A stretch of DNA of 64,000 nucleotides from Actinomadura sp. NAK00032 (lineage in GTDB: Bacteria; Actinomycetota; Actinomycetes; Streptosporangiales; Streptosporangiaceae): contig NZ_CP054932.1 in NCBI RefSeq assembly GCF_013364275.1, positions 7,316,001 through 7,380,000 of the forward strand, read 5' to 3'. Positions within the stretch are counted from its first letter, which is position 1. Every line of letters starts with the position of its first letter. The translations under genes and the position numbers were made by a program. Below, piece by piece: positions 33,058 through 41,718 of this stretch. The notes below the pieces were generated by a model that made no database searches, was not told the DNA's origin, and was given only the letters and a program-made list of their open reading frames with translations.

Positions 33058-34031
33058 GACCGGCCGGCCCCGGAGACCATCCTGAGCAGCGCCCGTCCCA
33101 GATCGCGCACGGACTCCTCCGCCTCGTGAAGCGCCTGCTCCATGGACCCCGGCTCGCCGGTCTCGCCGCCGTTCTCGCCGCCGTTCTCCTCCGGGCCGCC
33201 GGAATCGCCCTCGTCGGGGCCGCTCTCCGGCCGGGTCTCCTTGTGGCGGTCGTCGGCGTCCTCCGTTTTCTCGGCGGACGCCTTGGGGCGGTCCGCTTCG
33301 GACGGGGTATCGCCGGTGCCCGCCTTGCCCGCGACGCCCGGCGCGACCGTCTCCGCGGCCCGTACGGTGCCTTCGCCGACGTCGTCGACCGCACCGCCCG
33401 CGCCCGTGCCGACATCCCTGACGGCGCCGCCCGCGCCTTCGCCAACGTCCTGTACTGCGCCGCCGGCACCCTCGCCAACGTTTCGCACCGCGCCGCCCGC
33501 GCCCGAGCCGACGTCCCGCACGGCACCTCCCGCGCCCGTGCCGACGTCCTGGACGGCACCTCCCGCACCCCGGCCGACGTCTCGAACCGCACCCGCCGCA
33601 CCCGTGCCGACGTCCCGAACCGCGCCGCCCGCGCCCCGGCCCACTGCACCGACGGCGGTGCCGGTGCCCGCGCCGATGTCGCGCGCCGCCGCCTCCACGC
33701 CGCGTCCGACATGCTGGAGAAGCTCCGGGTTGCGATCGAGGGTGGTCAGCACCCGGTCGACGATGACGGCCACGTTGTCCAGCCGGACGTCGAGCCGCGC
33801 CTGCGCCTCGACTCCCTTGATCTCCAGTTTGACCCTGCCGAGGAACACGTCCGCGCCGACGTTCAGTCTGAGCAGGTCGAAGACCTGGGCCACGAGCGAG
33901 ACGTGCGCCTCCAGGTTCTCCACCTCAAGGGAGATCTCCTCGACTTCGAGCTGGGGAACGTCGAGGTGGACGTCGGGCCCCTCGGTCCGCTCCCGCTCGG
34001 GCTTCTGCCTGCCAGACGCGCCGCTGTCCAT
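33054..34031 (-). CDS. Protein with tandem 11-residue GAGGAVRDVGT-type repeats
   Basis: 325 residues from ATG 34031, chosen for GGGGGAGCG directly upstream; a GTG at 34121 would overlap the SRPBCC stop. A conserved N-terminal region (LVAQVFDLLRLNVGADVFLG, RLDNVAVIVDRVLTTLDRNPELL) is followed by at least eight hendecads of the form G-x-G-A-G-G-A-V-R/Q-D-V (about residues 131-219), then an acidic, Glu/Gly/Pro-rich tail and a short terminal helix. Hendecad repeats favour an amphipathic 11/3 helix, as in LEA proteins and synuclein, so membrane-surface binding is possible (inference). Similar N-terminal regions occur near actinobacterial gas vesicle genes, but none are here. Confidence 0.75.
   Translation of the reverse strand: MDSGASGRQKPERERTEGPDVHLDVPQLEVEEISLEVENLEAHVSLVAQVFDLLRLNVGADVFLGRVKLEIKGVEAQARLDVRLDNVAVIVDRVLTTLDRNPELLQHVGRGVEAAARDIGAGTGTAVGAVGRGAGGAVRDVGTGAAGAVRDVGRGAGGAVQDVGTGAGGAVRDVGSGAGGAVRNVGEGAGGAVQDVGEGAGGAVRDVGTGAGGAVDDVGEGTVRAAETVAPGVAGKAGTGDTPSEADRPKASAEKTEDADDRHKETRPESGPDEGDSGGPEENGGENGGETGEPGSMEQALHEAEESVRDLGRALLRMVSGAGRS
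33375..33641 (-). repeat. 33-base tandem repeats, about 8 units
   Basis: In-frame tandem repeat encoding the GAGGAVRDVGT hendecads. Units differ by few bases, mostly at the codons for T/R/S/E and R/Q/N/D, which suggests recent expansion. Confidence 0.85.
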
Positions 34032-34113
34032 CGCTCCCCCAGAGCCTCGACCGGTCTCAGCCTCCGTGTCACGACCCGCTACCCGACGCCTACCAGCGAA
34101 AACGTCGGGCCCC

Positions 34114-35022
34114 TCAGGCACTGCCGCTCCCGGCCCTCTCCTTCTCGCGACTCTCCTGAGCCTCCTGCTCCTCCTTCAGAGCGTCCTCATGGGTCTTGAC
34201 CACCTCGCCGTCGCGGATCTCGCCGCGCCAGCCCTCGACCTCCTCCTGCCTGAGCAGGGCCTGGGTCATCATGTGGCGCTTGATGTGCTTGAAGTCCAGC
34301 CGGAGCCGGCGCCCCTGGGCCCGCCACAGGTTCGCGGTCTTCTCGAAGAAGCCGTCCGGGTGGTACTCGGCGACCAGCAGGATGCGCGTCATGGTCGGGG
34401 TCAGCTCGTGGAACGTCACGGCGCCGTCGACGTAGCCCTTGGCCCCCTTCGACTTCCAGATGATCCGCTCGTCCGGCACCTGCTCGGTGATCGTCGACTC
34501 CCAGCTGCGGTGGGACAGGAAGATCTGCGCCCGCCAGTTGATCTTCTCGTCCGACTCCTGCTCGACGCTCTCGACCTTCCGCGTGATGCTCGGGTAGTCG
34601 GCGAACCGCGTCCACTGGTCGTAGGCGACGCGGCGCGGCAGTCCCACATCGAACTCCTCGATGATGTTGACCACCTTGGGGCCGCCGCCGGTCCCCTTGC
34701 CGCCCTCGCCGTCCTTGCCGCCGCCGAAGGGCAGGGCGTTCTTCACCTTCTCCTTCGCGCCGGCCACCCCGGCACTGACCCCCGCCTTCAGCGGGGACTC
34801 CCCCTCGGCGATCTTCTTCGCGCCCGCGGCGGCCATCTTCGTGCCGGTCTCACCGTCCGCGGCGTCGGTCAGCCGCTGGGTCACGCCCTGGATCTTCCCG
34901 GTGGCCCCGGTGAGCGTCCGCACCATCAGCGCCTGGACGAGATCCCGGCCGGCCTCCTTGAGCTGATCGACGGGAAGCTCCTTGCCCTGGTCTCCGCCGC
35001 CGCCCGTGTCCGCCATGGTCAT
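34114..35022 (-). CDS. SRPBCC (START/polyketide cyclase fold) protein with long helical N-terminus
   Basis: 302 residues from ATG 35022 (ATG 35016 and GTG 35025 are alternatives; the ribosome site is weak). A Gly/Ala/Lys-rich first part is followed by a SRPBCC domain from about residue 120: VVNIIEEFDVGLPRRVAYDQWTRFADYPSI (in pieces), VESVEQESDEKINWRAQIF, TITEQVPDERIIWKSKGAKG and VDGAVTFHELTPTMTRILL. A coenzyme-Q-binding/cyclase-dehydrase-like pocket is expected. C-terminus is charged and helical. It heads the operon with the hendecad protein. Confidence 0.82.
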   Translation of the reverse strand: MTMADTGGGGDQGKELPVDQLKEAGRDLVQALMVRTLTGATGKIQGVTQRLTDAADGETGTKMAAAGAKKIAEGESPLKAGVSAGVAGAKEKVKNALPFGGGKDGEGGKGTGGGPKVVNIIEEFDVGLPRRVAYDQWTRFADYPSITRKVESVEQESDEKINWRAQIFLSHRSWESTITEQVPDERIIWKSKGAKGYVDGAVTFHELTPTMTRILLVAEYHPDGFFEKTANLWRAQGRRLRLDFKHIKRHMMTQALLRQEEVEGWRGEIRDGEVVKTHEDALKEEQEAQESREKERAGSGSA

Positions 35023-35198
35023 CACTTCGCTCGCTTAGACGATGCCTCCTACACCCGGGCCATAGCCCCAGAAACCACCACGAAACGACCGCCCCCACCC
35101 CTGACCAGCAAAAAACAAAGATCTACCCCCCATTGCCATCCCCCACCGAAACGACCCCGCCCACCTGCACAGTGGACGGGGCCGACGACGGCAAGCCG

Positions 35199-35693
35199 TC
35201 ACTCGAAGAGGTCTTCGCCCTCGCGCATGACAGCGGCGCGCTGAATCCAGCGTTTGAGTTGGTCCGGGTCGGTACACCCCGTGACGCGCTCAGGGAGCGC
35301 ATCGAGGTAGGCGCCATGGGAGTGCAGCACCTGGGCCAACACCCCGGACATGCCCTGGACGTATCCCGCGGCACGATGGTCTTTGGCGAAGTCGGACTGC
35401 CACTTGTAGTCGTAGAAGAAGGACCTCTTCTCAAAGAGGATCTCGGGGTCGACGATGTGGCGGTCATACGACACCCAACGACCGATCACACTGCGGTCGC
35501 TCTGCTCCAGAATGCGCGCACGCCTCTCGTCCGGTACAGCGACGCCGCGGGCGTCCAAGATGAGCAGCACCGCATCCGCCTTCGCCCGGCAGCATGCCTC
35601 CTCGAAGTGCTGCCATGCGAAGTTCGTCCTCCAGGGGTGGGCAAGAGTCTCTATCGCGTCCTCCCGAGTACGTGCGACCGAGCGCCGGAGCAC
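35199..35693 (-). CDS. Short unrecognised protein with Rpn-like C-terminal tail, possibly truncated
   Basis: 164 residues from GTG 35693 with a poor ribosome site. The last 35 residues (LPERVTGCTDPDQLKRWIQRAAVM, in pieces, then EDLFE) resemble the C-terminal tail found on Rpn/YhgA-like nuclease relatives in actinomycetes. DARGVAVPDERRARILE earlier in the sequence is a similar element. The nuclease core is absent, so it may be a 5'-truncated or decayed copy. Confidence 0.5.
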   Translation of the reverse strand: MLRRSVARTREDAIETLAHPWRTNFAWQHFEEACCRAKADAVLLILDARGVAVPDERRARILEQSDRSVIGRWVSYDRHIVDPEILFEKRSFFYDYKWQSDFAKDHRAAGYVQGMSGVLAQVLHSHGAYLDALPERVTGCTDPDQLKRWIQRAAVMREGEDLFE

Positions 35694-35911
35694 CTGTCCG
35701 ACGCAAGGAGCAAACTAACGGCAACCGGAGGCTCGCGGAGCGTTAAAGTGCCTCATGAACGGGTCATTTGACGACTTGGCTCGGGTGGGCTGTTTTAGCT
35801 GGTCAGACAGGGTGATGCCAGGTGCCTGAATTGCCTGTTGGCTGGGGGTAGGTGGGGCCAGTCGCTCGGGGCTGGGAGGCTGGGTGCGGCGACTGGTTCA
35901 GGGAGGGCAGC

Positions 35912-36691
35912 GTGGCGACGACGGTCACTCAGGATGGTTACACCTTGTGGTACGAGGTGACGGGGGACGGTCCGGGCGTCGTCTTTCCGTCGCGGATGCG
36001 TGCCGAGCACTCGGCGCTCGCGGGGGTGCTGGCGGCGAGCGGGCGGCGGGTCGTGCGATACAAGCCGCGGCAGGTCGTCGGTGTGCTGGAGCCCGAGGAG
36101 GAGGCGGGCGGCCCCTGGGCGGCGGCGAGCTGGTCCCGGTTTCCCACGGAGGTCGAGATCGCCGACCTGCACGCCGTCGCGGACGCGGCGGGTGTGGGCG
36201 AGTTCGTGCTGGCCGGCTACTCGGGCATGGCCGCGCTCGCGGGCTTCCTGGTGAGCGACAGCGAACGGGCGGTGGGCCTCATGGTCGGCGGGTTTCCGCT
36301 GCTGTCGGGTGTGGACTACTGGCTCGGCTACGTCGAGGGCGCCCGCGCCGCCCTGCTGCAGGCCGGGTTGCCGGAGAAGGCGGACGAGCACCATCTGGGC
36401 GTCCTCATGTACCAGGAGTGGGCCGCTCGGGACGATGCCGGGGCCCTCGCCGCCCTCAAGGGGCCGAAGATCGTCTGGTACGGCTCCGTGGACGGCGAAC
36501 CCGAGTGCCGGATGCACGCGTACGTCGGCGGCAGCGCCATCGCCCGCCGCCTCCGCGACCGGAGCGAGCAGTTGCGGCAGGTCGGCTTCGAGGTCATCGA
36601 GTTCGACGGGCTCGACCACATCGCCGGTCTCGCGGAGGCGGAAGTGGTGGGGCCGAGGCTGGCCGAGGCGCTGGCCTCGGCCGGCTGGTAG
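35912..36691 (+). CDS. Alpha/beta-hydrolase
   Basis: 259 residues from GTG 35912, GGGAGGG 4-10 bases upstream. Nucleophile elbow AGYSGMAAL (GxSxx type, about residue 97), a lid region, and a C-terminal FDGLDHIAGL containing the expected histidine. The oxyanion-region HG motif is replaced by FPSRMRAEHS. Cytoplasmic, substrate unknown. The convergent HEAT gene ends 9 bases away. Confidence 0.82.
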   Translation: MATTVTQDGYTLWYEVTGDGPGVVFPSRMRAEHSALAGVLAASGRRVVRYKPRQVVGVLEPEEEAGGPWAAASWSRFPTEVEIADLHAVADAAGVGEFVLAGYSGMAALAGFLVSDSERAVGLMVGGFPLLSGVDYWLGYVEGARAALLQAGLPEKADEHHLGVLMYQEWAARDDAGALAALKGPKIVWYGSVDGEPECRMHAYVGGSAIARRLRDRSEQLRQVGFEVIEFDGLDHIAGLAEAEVVGPRLAEALASAGW

Positions 36692-36700
36692 CCGTCCGGG

Positions 36701-37996
36701 TCAGATCTCCAGGGCTCCTCTCGGGTGGCCGTTCTCGCGGCCGCAGGCCGTCAGGGCGAGGACGCCGCGGCCTTGGACGCGGGTCTGCGGGCCGAGTGCT
36801 TCCGGGTTCACCGACAGCTGCGCGGCGATCGTCGTGGCGTCGGCGGTCTCGAGGTCGTCGGGGAGGTCGTCGTCTCCGAACTCTTCGAGGTCGGGGAGGT
36901 GGTGGCCCTCCTCGGCGGCGAGGGAGCCGAGCTGCTCCTCCGGTTCCTCGGAGTCGTAGTACCGGACGATCTCGCCCTTCTCCGCGATGCACCAGGACGT
37001 CCACCCGTCGCCGCCGCTCACGCCGTACCAGTGGACGGCGCCGAACCGGTCGCTCAGGCTCCGGCAGCGGGCGAGGACGAGGTCGCGGAAGGTCTCGTCG
37101 CCCTCGTCCTCCTCGTCGTCCAGGGCGCGGATCTCGTGGGCGTCGTCGGAGTGGTGGCCGAACACCAGCGTCCAGCCGTCGAAGGCCGGGGAGACGTACA
37201 CGCGGGAGCAGCCGCCGTGCTCGGCGTCCCACTCGTGGGTGTCGTTGCTCCACGCCGACTGGCCGAGCCGCATCGTCGCCGGTTCGGGGTCGCTGAGGCC
37301 GAACGCGTCCAGGACGGCCTTCTGGTCGGTCGTCGGGACGGCGTACCAGGCGCCGCAGAGGTGCATGGGCTCCGGTGTCTCGGTCGCGAGCTTGACGCGG
37401 ATCAGGCGCCGGATGAGCGCCTGGTCGCGGTCGTCCAGGGCGGACGGCCCGGCGATCGCGGCGATGGCCTGCAAGGCGGGTGCGCGGCGGCGGCCGGCGG
37501 TACTGGAGCGCCGGACTTCGCCGAGCAGGGGGAGCACTCCCGGGCCGATCCCCTGGAGGGCCCAGATGATGCGCTGCCGGACTTCGGCGTCAGGGTCGTC
37601 CAAGAGGGCGATCAAGTCGGGGGCGTAAGGAAGGGCGGCCTCGCCCTTGAGCTGCAGCGTGTACGCGACGTCCGCGCGGACGGTCGGGCTCGGGTGCCGC
37701 AGGCCGGGGACGAGCGCCGACAGGTCGTCGAGCTTCAGGCCGCAGAGGGCCCAGCCGCAGCGGCGGGCGACCTCGGCGGTGGGGGCCGCCGCGATCGCTT
37801 CGAGCAGCGGATCCAGGGAAGGGCGCCCGATCTGACGCAGCACGATCGCGCTGGTGCTCCACTCGACCGGCGAGTCCTCGTCGCAGAGGACGTCCAGGAC
37901 GGGGCGCACGGCCGGGACGCCGAGCTGGACGAGGGCGTCGCTCGCGGCCTTGTGGTCCGGTCCCGCCAGTTGCTCTATGAGGGCCTGTATCTCCAC
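36701..37996 (-). CDS. HEAT-repeat protein with acidic C-terminal domain
   Basis: 431 residues from GTG 37996, no Shine-Dalgarno sequence. The first about 210 residues are PBS-lyase-type HEAT repeats (SDALVQLGVPAVRPVLDVL, SPTVRADVAYTLQLKGEAAL, DPDAEVRQRIIWALQGIG). The second half is a separate beta-rich domain with WTLVFGHHSDDAHE, FGAVHWYGVSGGDGWTSWCIAEKGEIVRYYD (in pieces), typical of actinobacterial proteins that accompany immunity or sensory functions. No enzyme motif. Confidence 0.82.
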   Translation of the reverse strand: MEIQALIEQLAGPDHKAASDALVQLGVPAVRPVLDVLCDEDSPVEWSTSAIVLRQIGRPSLDPLLEAIAAAPTAEVARRCGWALCGLKLDDLSALVPGLRHPSPTVRADVAYTLQLKGEAALPYAPDLIALLDDPDAEVRQRIIWALQGIGPGVLPLLGEVRRSSTAGRRRAPALQAIAAIAGPSALDDRDQALIRRLIRVKLATETPEPMHLCGAWYAVPTTDQKAVLDAFGLSDPEPATMRLGQSAWSNDTHEWDAEHGGCSRVYVSPAFDGWTLVFGHHSDDAHEIRALDDEEDEGDETFRDLVLARCRSLSDRFGAVHWYGVSGGDGWTSWCIAEKGEIVRYYDSEEPEEQLGSLAAEEGHHLPDLEEFGDDDLPDDLETADATTIAAQLSVNPEALGPQTRVQGRGVLALTACGRENGHPRGALEI

Positions 37997-38012
37997 GGAC
38001 AGGATGATTGCA

Positions 38013-40520
38013 TCAGTCGGTGACTTTCAGGATTCCGTGGGCGCCGGACTCGCCGTGGCGCATGTCGTGGTCGACGAAGGGATAGTGGCCCGCCTCGGGG
38101 ACGACGGTCTCAACGAACCCGCCCTGCCCCGCCGCCAGGTCCAGGATCTGCGCGCCGCCGGGGTCGCCCTTGCGGAGTCGGTAGGCGCCCTCTTTGTAGA
38201 GGGTGTCGAACTGGGCGCCGACGATGTGGAACGCGGTGCTGGAGGAGGGCCCGGCATCCACCACCCAGACCCGGACCCGGTCACCGGTACGAGCGGTCAG
38301 CGGAGCATGGTCGTAGCCGGCGGCGGCGCCGTTGAACATCCACGCGTCCGGACGGCCCTCGCGCATCTTGGCCACCTGCCCCTCGCTGCCCGGCGCGCCC
38401 AGATACAACTCGCCCTGGACCAGGACGTACTCACGGTCAACGGCCGGCAGGTTCGGCGGGTCGATGATGACCGCGCCGTACATGCCGTTGGCGATGTGCT
38501 GCAGCATCGGCATGGTCGAGCAGTGATACAGCCACGCCCCCGCACGCTCGGCGGTGAACCGGTACGTCAACCGCTCCCCCGGCCCGATCGTCCGCATCGG
38601 CACATCCGGAGCCAGACTCCCGGCATGGAAGTCGATCCCATGCCCCATCGACGTGTCGTTGACCAGCGAGATCACGAACACATCCCCGACCCTGCCGCGC
38701 AGCACCGGACCCGGGACCGTGCCCCCGAACGTCCACATCGTCTGCCGCACACCCGGCGCAACCTCCAACTCCCGATCAGACGCACGCAACTCCAGACGAT
38801 GCACCCTCCCGCCAGGAGCGGGCTTCAGAGCCGCGTCATAGGGCTTCCAACCCGCCGACGGATGAGCGGACAGGTCGAGCTGGCCGGTCCCCATCGCCTG
38901 ATGGCCCATCGAGGAGGTGTGCGTCCCACGCCCACCGGTCGTCTTGATCTGCATCGTCATCCCCGCCGCACGATGACCCGCAACGGTGCACCACCCCTCA
39001 ACCGCCCCCTTCAACGGCGGCACCGTCAACGTCGCCGACTCACCCCGATCCAGCATCGGAGTCGCCTGACCCGACGCCAGACGCAAGTCATGCTGCATCG
39101 CGTCCTTGTTAGTAACCCGCAACACCAACCGCGTACCGGGCGCGGCCTCGATCGTCCCGGGCTGGATGCGCATGTTCGCCAGCGTCACCTCCACCACGCG
39201 CGTCCCCGACGCGGCCACCGTCTCCGGGGGCGAGCCGCCGTTGCCCGCCGCGACCCCCACGGCCAGCGCCGAGAGGACGACACCGGCCGTGATGCCCGCG
39301 ACGACCGGTGAAGGCCGGTGCGAGCGGAGGATCGTCGCCACCGCCAGCAGGACGAAGGCGGCGAGCGCGGCGAGGACGGTGAGCCAGCCGGCCCGGTTCG
39401 CCCATCCCGGTACCGGGAGGACGAGCAGCGGCACCGCGACGTTGATCGCCGCCACCCGGGCGATCCAGAACCGCTCGATCAGGGCGGCGTTCGACTTCAG
39501 TGCCGCCGGTCCGCCGCCCATGACGACCGGGAGCAGGAAGGTAAGCGCGCCCAGGAGCGTCTGCCCCACGAAGCCGACCAGCACGAGCGGGAGCAGCCCC
39601 GACAGGCTCTGCCGGGACGCGTCCGCCAGCAGCGTCACGGCGAACCACAGCGTTCCGGCGGCGAGCATCCAGGACGCGGGCGTGTGCGGGCGCCGCTGCA
39701 CCAGCGTCCGGACGAACGGCACGAGGGCCAGCCCGGCAGCCACCGCGTACACCACGAGACCGGCGACGACGACCCATCGCAGTTCGGCGAGCAGACCGCC
39801 GACCGCGATCCCCAGCCCCGGCACGGCGATGCGCAGCGACCAGCGGGCGATGCGGCCCGTGCCGTCCACCATCCGGGTGCGCAGGACGGTCGGCCACAGC
39901 GTGAACAGCGTGCCGAGCACCGCGAGCCCGACCCAGCCGAGGATGTTGACGTGGGCGTGCGCGTCTCGCATCGGCCCGTGCCACTCCGACGGGATGCGGC
40001 CGGACGCCATCAGACCGCCCAGCGTGCCGCCCGCGATCAGGGCCGCTCCGGCCCACAGGTACCAGCCGACGACGTGCGCGAAGCGTCCGCCCAGAGCGCC
40101 TCGGCCGCGCAGCGCCAGCACGCTGATGTGCGCCGCGACCACGGCGACCACCGCCACGGCGCCGCCCACGGCGACCCACGGAAGCCCGTCCGAGAAGCCG
40201 TACAGCACCGCGACGATCCCGGTGTTCAGCGCGGCCAGTCGTGTCATCGGCCACCAGTCGGGCGGCGCCGGGATGCGCAGCAGCGCCGACGCGAAGTGCT
40301 CCGTCCACGTCACGATGGCGTTGGTGACCGCGCCCAGCAGGAACAGGTGGATGAGCAGCCAGCGCGGCGCGGGCAGTTCGTGCCGGACGAGCGCGGCGAC
40401 GATGGTCAGTGCCAGCCAGGCGAGCACGACCCCGTTGGCGGCGGCGTGCCAGGTCGCGCGCGGGCGGCGCGGCGCCGGGGGCGGCGGGCCCACCTTCGGG
40501 CGGAGGCCGATGGACGTCAT
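38013..40520 (-). CDS. nirK: Copper nitrite reductase fused to membrane domain and extra cupredoxin
   Basis: 835 residues. N-terminal membrane region with about 12 helices (1-430), including HAHVNILGWVGLAVLG (187-202) of heme-copper-like style. A cupredoxin (430-525) has a type-1 copper site His477, C511-x4-H516-x4-M521. The NirK part (560-835) has HGIDFH (627-632: type-1 His627, catalytic Asp630, type-2 His632), YHCSTMPMLQHIANGM (type-2 His666, type-1 Cys667, His675, Met680), catalytic His765 and type-2 His818. All expected NirK ligands and both catalytic residues are present, so NO formation from nitrite is expected. The added cupredoxin may pass electrons internally. Overlaps the upstream gene by ATGA. 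Confidence 0.9.
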   Translation of the reverse strand: MTSIGLRPKVGPPPPAPRRPRATWHAAANGVVLAWLALTIVAALVRHELPAPRWLLIHLFLLGAVTNAIVTWTEHFASALLRIPAPPDWWPMTRLAALNTGIVAVLYGFSDGLPWVAVGGAVAVVAVVAAHISVLALRGRGALGGRFAHVVGWYLWAGAALIAGGTLGGLMASGRIPSEWHGPMRDAHAHVNILGWVGLAVLGTLFTLWPTVLRTRMVDGTGRIARWSLRIAVPGLGIAVGGLLAELRWVVVAGLVVYAVAAGLALVPFVRTLVQRRPHTPASWMLAAGTLWFAVTLLADASRQSLSGLLPLVLVGFVGQTLLGALTFLLPVVMGGGPAALKSNAALIERFWIARVAAINVAVPLLVLPVPGWANRAGWLTVLAALAAFVLLAVATILRSHRPSPVVAGITAGVVLSALAVGVAAGNGGSPPETVAASGTRVVEVTLANMRIQPGTIEAAPGTRLVLRVTNKDAMQHDLRLASGQATPMLDRGESATLTVPPLKGAVEGWCTVAGHRAAGMTMQIKTTGGRGTHTSSMGHQAMGTGQLDLSAHPSAGWKPYDAALKPAPGGRVHRLELRASDRELEVAPGVRQTMWTFGGTVPGPVLRGRVGDVFVISLVNDTSMGHGIDFHAGSLAPDVPMRTIGPGERLTYRFTAERAGAWLYHCSTMPMLQHIANGMYGAVIIDPPNLPAVDREYVLVQGELYLGAPGSEGQVAKMREGRPDAWMFNGAAAGYDHAPLTARTGDRVRVWVVDAGPSSSTAFHIVGAQFDTLYKEGAYRLRKGDPGGAQILDLAAGQGGFVETVVPEAGHYPFVDHDMRHGESGAHGILKVTD

Positions 40521-41659
40521 GACCGTTCCCTTCCGACCAGCCGCGACGCGGCCCTGGCTGCCAGCCGCGACGCGGCCGCCGCACAGGCGCCGAAGAGCAG
40601 GAGCGATACCTCGCCGAGCACTCCCCCGGCCGTCCGCGCCCCGGAGGAGCCCGCCAGGTCGCCGCCGACGCGCAGCAGGAGCGAGGCGTGCAGCAGGACC
40701 AGCGGCGCGTACAGGACGGGGTGGTACGGCAGCCGGATTCGCAGTACGGCGGGCAGGATCACCGGCGCGTGCCCGAACACCATCGACATCACGAAGCCGA
40801 GGAACACCGCGTGCAAGGCGGCGTCGTAGGCGCCGCCGGTGGGACGTCCCGCGATGAGCCAGATGGTTCCGGCCGCGGCGAGCCAGGCGTATCCGGCGAG
40901 GAGGCAGGCGGCGGCGTAGCGGGGCAGCCCGGTCCCCCGGACGGTGCGGCGCGCGACGTCGTGGACGGCGAGCCAGCCCGCGAGGGCGGCCATGCCGAGG
41001 CCGGTGAGGCGCCAGCCCGGTTCGGCCCACCACACGGAGACGGCCGCGCCGGCGCCGATCAGCGCGGCGGTGGCGACGAGGCCGTCGGAGGCGCGGCGGC
41101 CGAGGAAGGCGACGCGGGCGAGTTCGAGGCGCTCGCCCGCGATCGTGAGGACGAGGAACGCGGCGAGCCACGGGACGATGTCGCCGACGCCGCGGCCGCC
41201 GATCCACAGCAGTCCGGCGGCGTACCAGGCGGCGGCGCCCGCGGTCTGGACGGCGAGGTCCGTGCCGGTCCGGCGGCCGAGGACGGCGATGTAGACCGCG
41301 ACGAGCCAGCCGCCGGCGGCGGTGAGGAGCACGCGGCCGGGGGCGGCGAGCCCCGCGGCGGTGGTGAGGGCGCCGAGGCCGGCGAGGGCGGGCGACGCGT
41401 AGGCCCAGGGCCGGCCGAGGGCGACGGCGCGTTCGAGGGAGATCAGCGTGCCGAGGAAGCCGAGCGCCATCAGCGGGCCGTGCTGCCGCGCGAACGACGT
41501 GCGCGGCAGCGGGACGGAGACGTCCAGCAGGGCGAGGGCGCCCCAGAGCCCGGCGATGAGGGAGAGCAGCGCGCCGGCGAGCAGCGGTAGCCGGCGCGCC
41601 GCGAGGCGGGGTGCGGCCCGGGGGCTTCGGCCGCGGACCCCGGCCACCTGATTCTCCAT
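40517..41659 (-). CDS. Polytopic membrane protein, NnrS-like (tentative)
   Basis: 380 residues from ATG 41659, about 11-12 hydrophobic helices. FARQHGPLMALGFLGTLISLERAVALG contains the His and Gly pattern seen in NnrS and related heme-copper membrane proteins, and HAVFLGFVMSMVFGHAPVILP carries two more intramembrane His. It is transcribed first and overlaps nirK by 4 bases (ATGA). It probably assists electron flow, copper or NO handling for NirK (inference). The start codon lies 7 bases after a perfect TATAAT, so the message is likely leaderless. Confidence 0.75.
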   Translation of the reverse strand: MENQVAGVRGRSPRAAPRLAARRLPLLAGALLSLIAGLWGALALLDVSVPLPRTSFARQHGPLMALGFLGTLISLERAVALGRPWAYASPALAGLGALTTAAGLAAPGRVLLTAAGGWLVAVYIAVLGRRTGTDLAVQTAGAAAWYAAGLLWIGGRGVGDIVPWLAAFLVLTIAGERLELARVAFLGRRASDGLVATAALIGAGAAVSVWWAEPGWRLTGLGMAALAGWLAVHDVARRTVRGTGLPRYAAACLLAGYAWLAAAGTIWLIAGRPTGGAYDAALHAVFLGFVMSMVFGHAPVILPAVLRIRLPYHPVLYAPLVLLHASLLLRVGGDLAGSSGARTAGGVLGEVSLLLFGACAAAASRLAARAASRLVGRERS

Positions 41660-41666
41660 GGCAGCT

Positions 41667-41718
41667 ATTATAAATACAAGCAGCGTTGTGAAAAATACGC
41701 CGGCATCGAGGAGTGCGC
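41667..41718. promoter_or_regulatory. AT-rich divergent promoter of the nitrite reductase module
   Basis: TATAAT on the minus strand (41672-41667) ends 7 bases before ATG 41659. The neighbouring TATT-ata-AATA and ACAA-gcagcg-TTGT inverted repeats stand out in a GC-rich context and are candidates for an NO- or redox-sensing regulator site. GAGGAG at 41708-41713 is the ribosome site of the divergent hemerythrin gene. Confidence 0.5.

Noticed and set aside
33375..33641. Regular 33-base repeats as a CRISPR array
   Set aside because: Units are contiguous, in frame and code for a protein repeat; there are no spacers or cas genes.
32788..35022. Gas vesicle cluster
   Set aside because: Only accessory-like proteins are present; no gvpA, gvpF/L, gvpK or gvpN gene is in the window.
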